DNA of 64,000 bases from Hymenobacter sp. HSC-4F20 (GCF_019599275.1 NZ_JAHZTD010000001.1:620001-684000), one strand, 5' to 3'; positions 46,324-55,932 are shown, counted from the first letter of the stretch. Made by a program: numbers and translations. The notes: generated by a model from the letters alone, not told the origin.

Positions 46324-49300
46324 CTAGAATAGGAGAACTTCCTGCGTATCAAAGTAGTAGAGCACGCAACGCACCTCCTCGAAGCCAAGTTGCCGGAATA
46401 GCTGGGCGTAGCGCTGCAGAGGCTGGCGGTGGTGCGGCTCGGGCGGAGGAACTTTAAAGTCGATGAGCGTAACGCGGCGGCCGGCTCCGGTAGTCGTTTC
46501 AAACACGATGCGGTCGGGTTTGTAGTCCTGCTTGCGGGTACCGCCCACCAGAATTTCGCGCTCCGCCTCGGCTTCCACCTGGGCACTGAAGTAGTGGGCC
46601 ATAAGCGGGTGTTCGGTGACCTCGTGCAGGCGGCGCAGCAGTTCGGGCCGCTCGCGGGTGCTTACCAGCCCTTCGGCCACCAACTGGGCCGCTACCCGGT
46701 CTACCTCCGTGGCGCGCTTTACCCGGCGCAGGGCGTAGTGCAGCTTACGGTTCCACTCGCGCTGGGCCTGCTGGTCATCGAAGTCGAAGACGGTATTGGC
46801 GTGGCGCTTTAGGCGCAACCGCTCTTCCCAGGGCGTACTGGCCAGGTTGTGCAGGGGCAGGTTGTGGTCGGTGGTAGCTTCGGTCCGGCGCAGCGGGGGC
46901 ACATACCCCCGGGCATCGGCCAGCACATAGGCCATCTGCTCGTCGTCCCATTGCGTGGTGCTCACTAGGTAGCGGTGCAGGAGCTCCGCTACGGTTTTGG
47001 CTGGCTCAGAGGGGGTAGTAGTATCGACGTCCTTGGGGGCTTTGGTAGGCCTGGGCTTGCGGCTGATGGCATACAGGCGGTGCCGGGGGCGGGTGAAAGC
47101 CACGTAGAGCATGTTCAGCCCCTCCAGAAAAGTCTTTTCCAGCTCCTCGGTGTACTGGGCGGCCAGGGGCGTGTGCAACAGGGCCTGCGTTTGGGGCAGC
47201 ACGGCTACGCCGGGCATCTGGGGTAGGGGCTTGGTCGCCGCATCAGGGAGGCGGCCCCATAGCAGCGTGCCCATGTAGGGCCTGAGCGACCAATCGGCAA
47301 ACGGCACGATTACCATCCCGTAGGCCAGCCCTTTGGCTTTGTGCACGGTGGTAATGGTAATGGCGTCGCGGCCGGCGGGGGCGTTGATGCTCAGGGCGCT
47401 TTTCTTCTGGTCCCAGTAGGTCAGGAAGTTGTTGAGGTTGTTGCCGTAGCGCAGGCTGTAGTCCAGGGTCAGGTCCAGAAACCGGAACAAGTATTCCTGC
47501 TCTGCGGCCCGGTGCAGCAGCCCAAATAGGCCGATGAGGCGCTCCGTTAGCTCGTAGAGGCCCAGATTTCCGGTTTGCTGTTCCTGCACATCGTAGCCCA
47601 GTTCCCGCAGCTCGTCGAAGAAAGGCCCTGCCGACTCATCATTCGCCAGCTCCGACCAGCGCCGGGCCCGCTCCGGGGTAGGGTCCTGGTGGCGCACTAC
47701 CCGGTCAATCAGCAGCAAGGCTTCGGCCCGGGCCAGCGTATCGGCCGGCTGGTTGAGCACCCGGAACAACGCCACCAGCAGGTTTACTACCTCCGCAAAC
47801 TCCAGCGACAATGAGTCGGCGGAAATAATATCATAGCCTCGCTCTTTCAGAAATTTCGCTACCCGGCGGCTTTGGTCGCGGCGGCGGCAGAGCACGGCCA
47901 CGTCCTGCAACCGGAAGCCATCGGCCAGCGCCTTTTCCACCAGTTGCAGCGTCAGATACAGCGTGCTTTCGTTGTAGTCCAGCGTCTGGCCGGTTACGTA
48001 GCCCGGCAGCACTTCCGGGGTGTAAGTGCCAAGAGCGGCATCGTAGCGGCAAGCCGGGGCGTCATCCTCGGTGAACAGTAGCTCTACGTGGCCAGCGGCC
48101 GCCTGAACGTGGATGCCGCCAGGCTCCCGCTGCACAAAGTCGGCATCATAAATCCCCTGCACCAGGGGCAACGAGGCGTGCGTGGCGCTAATCTGGCTGA
48201 AGAAGCGGTTATTGAAGTCGATGATGGCCGGGGCCGAACGGAAATTCGTGTTGAGGTGGGCTGACTCCAGCGTTTGATCCAGCGTGATGTAGCGGTCGGC
48301 CAGCAGCTCGCGCAGCTCCTCGTCGGCGGCCTTATTATACAGGTGCTCGGTTTGGTTCTGGTGAAGGCGCAGAATCTGCTCCATCTCGCCGCCGCGCCAG
48401 CGGTAAATGGCCTGCTTGGCGTCGCCCACGGCCAGGCTGAGGTTGCCACCGGCCACGGCGTTTTCCACCAGCGGCAGCAAGTTGTTCCACTGCAGTACCG
48501 ACGTGTCCTGAAACTCATCAATCAGCAAGTGCTGGTACCGCTCGCCCATGCGCTCGTAGAGGAAAGGCACCGGCTCGCGCAGCACAATCTGGGCAATGCG
48601 GCGGTTAAACTCGGCAATCAACACTACCCCCCGGTCGCGGCTCAACTGGTCCACGGATTTGCTTAGCTCACTCAGCAGGCTTACTTGAAACAGATAGGGG
48701 AGCATGCCCGTCACCAGCAAATAATCGGGCAGCAGGGTAGCACGCAGCTTTTCCACCAACTCGTAGGCAGCCAGCAAAGCAGGTTTCACGGCATCTACGC
48801 GGGCTTTATCGGCGGCCGTTTTCACCTTGCCGCTGTACCACTTGTCTTGCTCCACGGTGGCGCGCACGTAGGAGTTGGCCTCCTTATCGGGCTGCAGGCG
48901 TTCCTCCCATTTGGTGAGGTAGCCCAGCAGGCCGCTGCGGCCCTGGTAGAGGTCTGAGTCGGTCACGCCGGCGGTGTCCACGGCCTCCTGCGCTACCTGC
49001 GCTACCTGCCGGAAAGCGTCTTCAATTTCGGCTTTGCGCTGGCGCAGGGCCTCGTGCAGGCGGCGGTAGTCCTGCATGCTGAGCTTCTGCAGCTGATCTA
49101 CGGCCTCGTGTACCGGCTCGCTGAGCAGAAACTGCCCAAAATCGACCAATTCCTCGGGCAAGTTATTCCAACTGCGGCCCTCCTCGGCTTTAGTAAGGGC
49201 AAAGTCGGAAATGGTGCGGGAGAGTAGCTTGGCGTTCGGGTCCCGGTTCACGCGGTCCAGCAGTAAGGCCACAGCACTTTGTAGTACAGTGGCGCTATCT

Positions 49301-49749
49301 AGCTCCACCTCAAACGTAGCCGGCAACCCCAGCTCCCGGGTAAACGCCGTCACGATGCGCTGCACGAAAGAGTCGATGGTACTGACGGCAAAATCGGCGT
49401 AGTGGTAGAGCACCAGCCGGAACGTGCGCGCCGCCCGCTCCCGCAACACCCGTTGTTGTTCCTCCAGGATAGGCAGGTAGGCCAGTTGTCCTTCGGCGGC
49501 CAGCTCCGCGGCAATTTCCGTCAGTAGTGCGTCGGTTTCACCTTCCGGCAGCTGGGCAAACCGCCGCAGCGCCCCGATGATGCGCTCCTTCATCTCGCCC
49601 GCCGCGTCGTTGGTAAACGTAATGGCCAGAATACGCTTGAAGTACGAGGCGTCGTCGGTGCCCAGGGCCAGCTTCAGGTATTCCTTCGTAAGCTGATACG
49701 TTTTGCCGGAGCCGGCGGAAGAGGAGTAAATGCGGAAGGTGGCGGGCAT
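46324..49749 (-). CDS. AddA-like UvrD-family helicase-nuclease
   Basis: 1141-aa SF1A helicase. Motif I is SSAGSGKT (residues 10-17), Ia ITFTNDAAGEMKERI, II HLLIDEFQDTS, III VGDAKQAIYRWRGG, IV LNTNFRSAPAIIDFNN and V/VI VHKAKGLAYGMVI and YVAFTRPRHRLYA. The C-terminus carries a RecB-like nuclease (DYKPDRIVFETTTGAGRR, LIDFKVPP). It should pair with the AddB-like protein at 39193-42195 for DNA end processing. ATG at 49747-49749. An SPFH-like lipoprotein gene lies 25 bp upstream. Confidence 0.92.
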   Translation of the reverse strand: MPATFRIYSSSAGSGKTYQLTKEYLKLALGTDDASYFKRILAITFTNDAAGEMKERIIGALRRFAQLPEGETDALLTEIAAELAAEGQLAYLPILEEQQRVLRERAARTFRLVLYHYADFAVSTIDSFVQRIVTAFTRELGLPATFEVELDSATVLQSAVALLLDRVNRDPNAKLLSRTISDFALTKAEEGRSWNNLPEELVDFGQFLLSEPVHEAVDQLQKLSMQDYRRLHEALRQRKAEIEDAFRQVAQVAQEAVDTAGVTDSDLYQGRSGLLGYLTKWEERLQPDKEANSYVRATVEQDKWYSGKVKTAADKARVDAVKPALLAAYELVEKLRATLLPDYLLVTGMLPYLFQVSLLSELSKSVDQLSRDRGVVLIAEFNRRIAQIVLREPVPFLYERMGERYQHLLIDEFQDTSVLQWNNLLPLVENAVAGGNLSLAVGDAKQAIYRWRGGEMEQILRLHQNQTEHLYNKAADEELRELLADRYITLDQTLESAHLNTNFRSAPAIIDFNNRFFSQISATHASLPLVQGIYDADFVQREPGGIHVQAAAGHVELLFTEDDAPACRYDAALGTYTPEVLPGYVTGQTLDYNESTLYLTLQLVEKALADGFRLQDVAVLCRRRDQSRRVAKFLKERGYDIISADSLSLEFAEVVNLLVALFRVLNQPADTLARAEALLLIDRVVRHQDPTPERARRWSELANDESAGPFFDELRELGYDVQEQQTGNLGLYELTERLIGLFGLLHRAAEQEYLFRFLDLTLDYSLRYGNNLNNFLTYWDQKKSALSINAPAGRDAITITTVHKAKGLAYGMVIVPFADWSLRPYMGTLLWGRLPDAATKPLPQMPGVAVLPQTQALLHTPLAAQYTEELEKTFLEGLNMLYVAFTRPRHRLYAISRKPRPTKAPKDVDTTTPSEPAKTVAELLHRYLVSTTQWDDEQMAYVLADARGYVPPLRRTEATTDHNLPLHNLASTPWEERLRLKRHANTVFDFDDQQAQREWNRKLHYALRRVKRATEVDRVAAQLVAEGLVSTRERPELLRRLHEVTEHPLMAHYFSAQVEAEAEREILVGGTRKQDYKPDRIVFETTTGAGRRVTLIDFKVPPPEPHHRQPLQRYAQLFRQLGFEEVRCVLYYFDTQEVLLF

Positions 49750-49774
49750 TGGGGGAGATAGGCGGGGTAGAGGT

Positions 49775-50485
49775 CTATTCTTCCTCTTTAGTAGGAGGCA
49801 ATACTGGAACTTGGTTTTCGACCACTATTTTGGTGGCACCGGCTCGTTCAACCATTACTTGCTTTCCTACATCTGTCAGGTTACGGCTTTCGTAAATCTT
49901 CATGGCAGTAGAAATATCGATAGCCTGCCGGGTTTGCTCATCAAGATCGAAGGTGAGCGTGATAAAGTTGAGATGTACTCCTAGTGGCTCCAACACTTTA
50001 TTCGATTGAACCAGTAAGCTGTTTTCAATTTCCGCTTGGTCTAACTCCACAATGTCTTCCGTAAGGAACAACGCTTTACTCACGTCACGAATTCGCTTAT
50101 CAATCACCATGTTCTCAGCTCCTTCAAAAGCGGTTGGACTAAGCGCCTCGTTACTGTCTGCGTGAGCATTGGCTTTGCCCAAGTACTTAGCTTGCCGAAT
50201 AAAAGCTAGCGGATCAGTAATAGAGTAGTCGTAGTCGATATGTACTGATGCGCGTACCCTGTCCTTCAGATTAGTGATAAATTTACTGTCTCCCTGCATA
50301 GGGAAATTAGGAATTACCACCTTCATATAGCACGGATTCATAGTGCCTTTGGGTACGGCAGCGCCTGCGGGAATTTTACTCCAAGCCATACCGCAATCAT
50401 CTGAAACCAGCACTTGTTGGTTTGATTTAGCATAGTTGCAGCCGGCTAGAAGACTTGCCAGTAGGAGTAAAGAGAACGTACGCAT
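49775..50485 (-). CDS. SPFH/prohibitin-like lipoprotein
   Basis: 236 aa. The leader MRTFSLLLLASLLAGC is a clear lipoprotein signal. The mature protein has an SPFH-like core (DRVRASVHIDYDYSITDP, LAFIRQAKYLG, QAEIENSLLVQSNKVLEPLG, LNFITLTFDLDEQTRQAI) resembling prohibitin/Band-7 proteins. GC is distinctly lower than in the flanking genes. It lies 25 bp upstream of the AddA-like gene and may share its transcript. The role is unknown; membrane scaffolding is an inference. Confidence 0.7.
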   Translation of the reverse strand: MRTFSLLLLASLLAGCNYAKSNQQVLVSDDCGMAWSKIPAGAAVPKGTMNPCYMKVVIPNFPMQGDSKFITNLKDRVRASVHIDYDYSITDPLAFIRQAKYLGKANAHADSNEALSPTAFEGAENMVIDKRIRDVSKALFLTEDIVELDQAEIENSLLVQSNKVLEPLGVHLNFITLTFDLDEQTRQAIDISTAMKIYESRNLTDVGKQVMVERAGATKIVVENQVPVLPPTKEEE

Positions 50486-50556
50486 AATGGTGGCTGGTTA
50501 ATAGCGCGGGAAGTAGACGGTGACAGCTAAGGTAGAGACGAGCTATGCAACTTGCC

Positions 50557-50976
50557 CTACACCGGCCCCCACAGCCGCGCTACCACGTCCGCCTCAATCC
50601 GCACGGGGCGCTTGGTGGCGGGGTCCAGCAGCACCCATTGCGTTTCGGCCTCACAGAGCAGCTTATTATCGGCAGCCCGCTCAATCCGCACGAAGCGCTG
50701 GCATTGGGCCCCACGCACTTCGCCAATCCAGGTGGTGCAGCGCAGCTCCTGGCCCAGCAGGGCAGGGTGGCGGTACTGCACCCGGTGCTCCCGCACCACC
50801 CAGATATACTGTTCCCGCTCGCCCGGGGGGTAGGCCGTCAGCCAGTGTGCTCCGGCCGTATCCTGCACCCAGCGCACGTACTGCACGTTGTTGGCGTGGT
50901 CCAGCTCGTCGATATCCTCGGGCTGAACAGTGATAAGACGAGAGAATCGATAAGCAGGCCCAGAGCGTGTTTCCAT
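50557..50976 (-). CDS. Acyl-CoA thioesterase, hotdog fold
   Basis: 139-aa 4HBT/YbgC-type thioesterase. The motif DIDELDHANNVQYVRWVQDTAGAHW holds the family's conserved Asp/His region, followed by VVREHRVQYRHPALLGQEL and FVRIERAADNKLLCEAETQWVLLD. It hydrolyses acyl-CoA thioesters. Start ATG 50974-50976. It is monocistronic, upstream of an AT-rich gap. Confidence 0.87.
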   Translation of the reverse strand: METRSGPAYRFSRLITVQPEDIDELDHANNVQYVRWVQDTAGAHWLTAYPPGEREQYIWVVREHRVQYRHPALLGQELRCTTWIGEVRGAQCQRFVRIERAADNKLLCEAETQWVLLDPATKRPVRIEADVVARLWGPV

Positions 50977-51293
50977 AGGGGCAAAGCTACTAGGCCAGCA
51001 GGAAAACGTCAGAAACTGAGTACAAGGTTTTGTTTAATTCAGAGTGGGATAAATGCTATATATGGTTGCATAAACGCTTGTTATTCAGCTATTTATTTGT
51101 AAATATAGTCTTTTGTTAATTCTTGTGAATTCTGCTGGTCAGCTTGCATAAGGTATTTTACATCTAAAATATCCGTGTATATTTGAGCAGATTAAGAAAA
51201 CGCGGTTTCACCGTCCTGTTGAGTACTTCCGCAAGGGAGGGAAAGCAGAGTTGAGTGCGCTTTCCTAAAAAAACATCCATCATCACCAGTACC
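50977..51293 (+). other. AT-rich region and leader of the cold-shock gene
   Basis: The 317-bp gap between the thioesterase start and the cold-shock start is AT-rich in its centre. An exact -7 box TATATTTG lies at 51178-51185. The expected leader of about 100 nt may carry cold-responsive structure, as known for csp genes. Confidence 0.55.
51178..51185 (+). promoter_or_regulatory. -7 box TATATTTG of the cold-shock gene
   Basis: Exact TAnnTTTG match 108 bp before the ATG at 51294. The -33 element is weak. Confidence 0.5.
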
Positions 51294-51485
51294 ATGCAGA
51301 CAGGAACTGTAAAATTCTTCAACGAAACCAAAGGTTTCGGCTTTATCAAAGTTGACGAAACCGGCGAAGACGTATTCGTGCACGTAACCGAGTGCATCGA
51401 CGAAATCCGCGACAAAGACAAAGTGGAATTTGAAATTGCTCAAGGCCGCAAAGGCCCGAACGCCGTGAAAGTGAAGCTGGCCTAG
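51294..51485 (+). CDS. cspA: Cold-shock protein
   Basis: 63-aa single cold-shock domain. RNP1-type GFGFIKVDE and RNP2-type EDVFVHVTE are present, with the start MQTGTVKFFNETKG and the end PNAVKVKL. It binds single-stranded RNA or DNA and acts as an RNA chaperone. ATG at 51294 gives the standard family length. A classic terminator follows, and a DEAD-box RNA helicase lies 417 bp downstream. The gene symbol is used at family level only. Confidence 0.93.
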   Translation: MQTGTVKFFNETKGFGFIKVDETGEDVFVHVTECIDEIRDKDKVEFEIAQGRKGPNAVKVKLA

Positions 51486-51512
51486 TCCAGCGTCCTTTCC
51501 CGGATAGCTTAG

Positions 51513-51544
51513 AAAAGCAGGCTCCTGACGAGCCTGCTTTTTTT
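51513..51544 (+). terminator. Rho-independent terminator after cold-shock gene
   Basis: The 12-bp stem AAAAGCAGGCTC (51513-51524) pairs with 51530-51541 around a 5-nt loop, followed by a T run. Confidence 0.92.
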
Positions 51545-51714
51545 GTGGCCTACCACAGCGAAGTAGGGGGTAGGCAGCTTTCCTTATTCTTCTATCGTAT
51601 GCCTATCCCAGGGGCAGCACGTTTCGCCGGGGCGTTTTAAGTCGTCAGCAGGCGGCCTTTGCTCTTTTCTTTATATAAGACACGCGAGGTGATACAATAT
51701 TGATTATTTCTACG

Positions 51715-51722
51715 TATCTTTG
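51715..51722 (+). promoter_or_regulatory. -7 box TATCTTTG of the DEAD-box helicase
   Basis: Exact TAnnTTTG match about 180 bp upstream of the ATG at 51903, so the mRNA leader is long. No convincing -33 element. Confidence 0.55.
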
Positions 51723-51902
51723 CACCCGCATTTGAGAACGGCCACGTTCCGCGCAGCTTGTGAGCTGCCTTGTTAACCTGTTGGGCCGGCTTTGTCTTCC
51801 GTCCGTTGCTTCCGTCACTTGTCGTCGTTGTTGAGTGGGAGAGAAGAGCGTCGCTGAATCCGCTGTTTTCAGAGCTATTGTCTCCACTCCATCAACACAG
51901 AC
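51723..51902 (+). other. Long 5' leader of the DEAD-box helicase gene
   Basis: About 175 nt between the -7 box and the ATG with no open coding pattern. The length is unusual beside the near-leaderless genes elsewhere in the window. It may hold a regulatory RNA structure, as known for cold-induced helicases in other bacteria. Confidence 0.45.
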
Positions 51903-53843
51903 ATGGAAAAAGTAAAATTTGAAGAGCTGCCCCTCTCCGAGGAAATGCAGCGCGCTATTACGGAAGTTGGCTACGAAGAGGCCTCGCCTATTCAAACGGC
52001 TGCCATTCCGGTTCTTCTTGAAGGCAAAGACGTTATTGGCCAGGCCCAGACGGGTACCGGCAAAACCGCCGCCTTCTCCATTCCCGCTATCGAAAAAATC
52101 AACACCGACTCGCGTGAGGTGCAGGCCCTGGTGCTGTGCCCTACCCGCGAGCTGGCCGTGCAGGTTTCCGGCGAAATCCAGAAACTGGGCAAGTACAAGC
52201 GGGGCCTCTCGGTAGTGCCGATTTACGGCGGCTCCAGCTACGACCGCCAGTTCCGTGCTCTGGAGCGCGGCGTGCAGATTGTCATTGGTACCCCTGGCCG
52301 CGTAATGGACCACCTGGAGCGCGGTACCCTGAAGCTGGATAACTGCCGCATGATCATTCTTGATGAGGCCGACGAAATGCTCGACATGGGCTTCCGCGAC
52401 GATATCGAGACGGTGCTGACCAAGATGCCCGAGGAGCGTCAGACGGTCTTCTTCTCCGCTACCATGAGCAAGCCGATCATGGAGCTGACCAAGAAGTACC
52501 AGAAGGATCCGCAAATCGTGAAGGTCAACCATCAGGAGATGACCGTTACGAACATCGAGCAAAGCTACTACGAGGTACGCGGCCCCCAGAAAAAGGACGT
52601 GCTGACCCGTTTGCTCGATATGTACAACCTGAAGTCGACCATCGTATTCGCTAACACGAAGCGCATGGTAGACGAAATCGTGTCGGACCTGCAAGCCAAG
52701 GGCTATTTCGCCGATGGTCTGCACGGCGACATGGGCCAGCAGCAGCGCCAGAACACCCTGGACAAGTTCCGTAAGGGCACCCTGGAAATTCTGGTTGCTA
52801 CCGACGTAGCTGCTCGCGGTATCGACGTAGATAACGTGGAAGCCGTAGTAAACTACGACTTGCCCGCCGACGAAGAATACTACGTGCACCGTATTGGCCG
52901 TACAGGCCGCGCGGGCCGTCAGGGCAAAGCCTTCACCTTCGTGAGTGGCCGCGACATCTACAAGCTCCGCGACATCATGCGCTTCACCAAAGCCACGATT
53001 AAGCAGGAGCGCGTACCGTCGTTCGAGGATGTATCGGAAGTGAAAACGACCGTGATGCTCAACTCCATCAAGGAGGTTATTGAGAAGGGCAACCTCGACA
53101 AGTACATTGCCCGCGTACAGCGTCTGATTGATCAGGATCAGGAAGATGGTATTACGTCCCTCGACGTAGCCGCCGCCCTGCTGAAAATGACCATGAAAGA
53201 AGACAAGCGCGCGCAGGAAAGCCTCGACGCCAGCCGCACCCAAGGTGCTGCCCGCCCCGGCTTCACGCGCCTGTTCGTCACCATGGGCAAAAAGGACCGT
53301 CTGCACCCCCGCGACATCGTGGACCTGATTGCCGAAAACACCAGCCTCACGGCCGGAAAAGTAGGTGATATTGCCCTCTACGATAAGTTTAGCTTCGTGG
53401 AAGTGCCGAATGAGTTTGTTGAAGAGGTGATCAACCAGCTGGGTCGTAGCACCATTCAGGGCCGGCCGGTAGCCTTCAACATTGCTACCCCCCGCCAAGA
53501 AGGTGATGCCCAGCAAGAGGGTGGTAACCGCGGCGGTTTCGGTGGCGACCGTCCGCGTCGCGGCCCAGGTGGCTTCGGTGGCGGCGAGCGTCGCGAAGGC
53601 GGCTTCGGCGGTAACCGTGGCGGCGGTAGCTACGGCGGTAACCGCGGTGGTGGCAGCTACGGCGAGCGTCGGGAAGGCGGCTTCGGTGGCAACCGCGGCG
53701 GTAGCAGCTACGGCGGCAACCGGGGCGGTGGCTCCTTCGGCGGCGACCGTCGGGAGGGTGGCTCCTACGGTGGTAACCGCGGTGGCGGCAGCTACGGTGG
53801 TGGCTACAAAGGCAAGCGCGACAACGGCGGCTTCGACGAATAG
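51903..53843 (+). CDS. DEAD-box RNA helicase with glycine-rich RGG-like tail
   Basis: 646-aa SF2 RNA helicase of the DeaD/CsdA type. It has the Q motif ([19 protein letters not shown]), motif I AQTGTGKT (about 48-55), LDEADEML near residue 150, SATMS, and [17 protein letters not shown] DbpA-like RNA-binding domain follows at about 455-530 ([29 protein letters not shown]). The last ~110 residues repeat [11 protein letters not shown] and RREGGF units, a flexible RNA-binding tail. Like the adjacent cold-shock gene it probably supports RNA unwinding at low temperature and ribosome assembly. Confidence 0.95.
   Translation: MEKVKFEELPLSEEMQRAITEVGYEEASPIQTAAIPVLLEGKDVIGQAQTGTGKTAAFSIPAIEKINTDSREVQALVLCPTRELAVQVSGEIQKLGKYKRGLSVVPIYGGSSYDRQFRALERGVQIVIGTPGRVMDHLERGTLKLDNCRMIILDEADEMLDMGFRDDIETVLTKMPEERQTVFFSATMSKPIMELTKKYQKDPQIVKVNHQEMTVTNIEQSYYEVRGPQKKDVLTRLLDMYNLKSTIVFANTKRMVDEIVSDLQAKGYFADGLHGDMGQQQRQNTLDKFRKGTLEILVATDVAARGIDVDNVEAVVNYDLPADEEYYVHRIGRTGRAGRQGKAFTFVSGRDIYKLRDIMRFTKATIKQERVPSFEDVSEVKTTVMLNSIKEVIEKGNLDKYIARVQRLIDQDQEDGITSLDVAAALLKMTMKEDKRAQESLDASRTQGAARPGFTRLFVTMGKKDRLHPRDIVDLIAENTSLTAGKVGDIALYDKFSFVEVPNEFVEEVINQLGRSTIQGRPVAFNIATPRQEGDAQQEGGNRGGFGGDRPRRGPGGFGGGERREGGFGGNRGGGSYGGNRGGGSYGERREGGFGGNRGGSSYGGNRGGGSFGGDRREGGSYGGNRGGGSYGGGYKGKRDNGGFDE
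53520..53810 (+). repeat. Imperfect tandem repeat encoding the RGG-like tail
   Basis: Units of about 24-60 bp around GGTAACCGCGGTGG and AGCTACGGCGGT are repeated, encoding GGNRGG and SYGG blocks. It lies in frame at the 3' end of the helicase gene and may vary in copy number between strains. Confidence 0.75.
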
Positions 53844-53891
53844 AGAAGTAAACCGACGCTGATGTGGCGTTATCTACCTCAGTGTACAAGT

Positions 53892-53925
53892 AAAAAAAGG
53901 CCCCTCATCTGAGGGGCCTTTTTTT
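53892..53925 (+). terminator. Rho-independent terminator after the helicase
   Basis: AAAAAAAGGCCCCTC (53892-53906) pairs with GAGGGGCCTTTTTTT (53911-53925) around a 4-nt loop. Confidence 0.93.
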
Positions 53926-53992
53926 GGTTGCAGCCTACTGAATACAGAGGGCCTAATACACCCTTATTTCTCAGTCGGCAGCAGTAATGCGC

Positions 53993-54439
53993 TTATTTGG
54001 AAGCGTTGCGCAGGGCCTTGATTTCGTCGTGGCCTTGCTGAATGCCTTGAAACTGTTTTTCGAGAATGGACTTTAGCTGGCCGGGCAGACCTTCCGCCGC
54101 AAGTGCGGTCTGGTAGGCTTTCACGGCGTAGTCTTCGCCCCGCTCACATTCGTTGAGGATGCTCTCCCGGCTCTTGCTGGTAATAGCCGACTTCAAATTG
54201 ATAAAGACCCGGTGGAGAGTACCCGTTACAGAGCTTTCCTCTTCCACCTTGATATTGAGCTGGTGCAGCTGGTCTTCAATTTCCGTAAGATAACCGTCGC
54301 GCTGCACGGCGTATTTCTTGAATACTTCTTTCAGATCCTGATCTTCTACATCGGTGAGGGCTTCGGAGTAGCCTTTTTCGCCGTCTTTCAGGGTTTGAAC
54401 AATTTCTTTGAGCAGGGCTTGGGTTTCGTTGGCTTCCAT
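53993..54439 (-). CDS. DUF2383/PA2169-type four-helix protein
   Basis: 148 aa from ATG 54437-54439 (MEANETQALLKEIVQTLKDG). The four-helix pattern DGEKGYSEALTDVEDQDLKEVFKKYAVQR, LHRVFINLKSAITSK, ESILNECERGEDYAVKAYQTAL and LKSILEKQFQGIQQGHDEI is the ferritin-like DUF2383 family. Metal binding and a stress role are suggested for the family but not proven. It is convergent with the helicase. Confidence 0.87.
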   Translation of the reverse strand: MEANETQALLKEIVQTLKDGEKGYSEALTDVEDQDLKEVFKKYAVQRDGYLTEIEDQLHQLNIKVEEESSVTGTLHRVFINLKSAITSKSRESILNECERGEDYAVKAYQTALAAEGLPGQLKSILEKQFQGIQQGHDEIKALRNASK

Positions 54440-54680
54440 GAGGAGAGTAGATTTGGTGTTTAGGAAAGAAGAATTATGGTTTCCTTTACTGCCAAACCTT
54501 GCCCGAAGTTGCAACCGGCGCGAAACTAGTACCTGCGTATACCTCCTGAGCTGCCCGCACCAGAACAAAATGGAGCAGGGGCCACCAGCTTCAGGGCAGT
54601 GCTTTCGGCCGGTTCTCCCTTTCCTTGCTCTGTGGAAGGGTAGGAGCCAGCGGATAATTTTTGCGCTTTAGGAGGCCAGG

Positions 54681-55928
54681 TTACTTTACCAGCTCAGCCA
54701 TGGCCTTCCCGGCCAGATAGCCCGTAGTCCAGGCAGCCTGGAAGTTGAAGCCGCCGGTAATGCCGTCAATGTCCAGCACTTCCCCGGCGAAATGCAGTCC
54801 TGGAACCTTGCGGCTTTCCATCGTTTGCATGTTGACTTCGCCCAGCACGATGCCCCCGCAGGTCACAAATTCGTCCTTGTAAGTAGTTTTGCCCCGTACC
54901 GCTAGCGCCGTGCGGAGCAATCCTTCAATAAGGCGGTTCTGCAGTTTGGCGGGCAATTCGTTCCAGCGTGTTTCGGCCCCAATACCCGCCTGCTCCGCGA
55001 GGGTACGCCAGAGCCGTTGGGGTAGCCCGAACAGGGGGTTGCCGACTACCCCCTTTTTGCCGTGCACCTCTCGGAACTCCAGCAGGTATTGGCGCAGAGT
55101 GTCTTCGGTGTAATCGGGAATCCAATTGATAAGGGCCGTGCTTTGATAGTGCAACTCGTGCAGACGGCGGGCACCCCAGGCCGAAAGCTTGAGCACAGCT
55201 GGGCCACTCACGCCCCAGTGCGTTACCAGGACCGGTCCTTCATACTCCAGTTTTTCCCCGCTGACGCGTACGCGGGCCCGGGGTACGCTCACGCCCGGTA
55301 ACTCCCGCAGCGGTGATTCCGGAACGTTGAAAGTGAACAGGCTGGGTACCGGCTCCTGCACCGCATGGCCCAGTCGCCGCAGCCACTCGTATTGCTCGGC
55401 TTTCGGGGCCCCACCGGTAGCCACCAGCAAACGCGCTACCTGCAGCTGTTGGGCATGAGCCCCCGTTAGCGTCAGCTGAAAACCACCGGTAGCAACTGGC
55501 TCAATAAGCTCGGCGGTAGTTTGCTGCAGAATCTCTACTCCGGCAAGCCGGGCGGCATCCAGCAGGCAGCGGGCAATGGTTTCCGACGAATCCGTGGTGG
55601 GAAACATGCGGCCATCGGGTTCCGTTTTCAGGCGCACGCCGCGCTGCTCAAACCACCGCACGGTGTCTAATGCGCCAAACTGCTTAAAGGGCTCCTTCAG
55701 TTGCTTGGCTCCGCGGGGGTAGTGTTGCACCAGTTGAGCAGCCGTTTCGGCCGCGTGGGTAACGTTGCAGCGCCCGCCCCCCGAAATCCGGACTTTGCTC
55801 AGCAGCTTGGAGGTTTTCTCAATCAGCACAACCCGCAGGCTGGGGTTAGCTTCGGCGCAGGCAATGGCCCCAAAAAAGCCGGCTGCGCCACCTCCCAACA
55901 CCGCCACTGTATTCTTCGCTACATTCAC
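54681..55928 (-). CDS. HI0933/BaiN-like flavoprotein (TIGR00275 type)
   Basis: 415-aa FAD-binding oxidoreductase of unknown substrate. The Rossmann motif is VAVLGGGAAGFFGAIACAEA. Family motifs are KLLSKVRISGGGRCNVTHA near residue 40 and, at the end, VTCGGIVLGEVNMQTMESRK and FAGEVLDIDGITGGFNFQAAWTTG. It starts with GTG (55926-55928), and a TACCTTTG box ends 4 bp upstream, so it is probably leaderless. Paralogue of the protein at 31987-33246. Confidence 0.9.
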   Translation of the reverse strand: MNVAKNTVAVLGGGAAGFFGAIACAEANPSLRVVLIEKTSKLLSKVRISGGGRCNVTHAAETAAQLVQHYPRGAKQLKEPFKQFGALDTVRWFEQRGVRLKTEPDGRMFPTTDSSETIARCLLDAARLAGVEILQQTTAELIEPVATGGFQLTLTGAHAQQLQVARLLVATGGAPKAEQYEWLRRLGHAVQEPVPSLFTFNVPESPLRELPGVSVPRARVRVSGEKLEYEGPVLVTHWGVSGPAVLKLSAWGARRLHELHYQSTALINWIPDYTEDTLRQYLLEFREVHGKKGVVGNPLFGLPQRLWRTLAEQAGIGAETRWNELPAKLQNRLIEGLLRTALAVRGKTTYKDEFVTCGGIVLGEVNMQTMESRKVPGLHFAGEVLDIDGITGGFNFQAAWTTGYLAGKAMAELVK

Positions 55929-55932
55929 GGTG

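Noticed and set aside
51645-53516. Long leftward open frame opposite the DEAD-box helicase
   Set aside because: It is the codon-biased mirror of a clearly identified helicase, with no recognisable domains and low-complexity His/Val/Gly composition.
53520-53810. Possible CRISPR or minisatellite array
   Set aside because: The repeats are in frame and encode the glycine-rich tail of the helicase; there are no spacers or cas genes.
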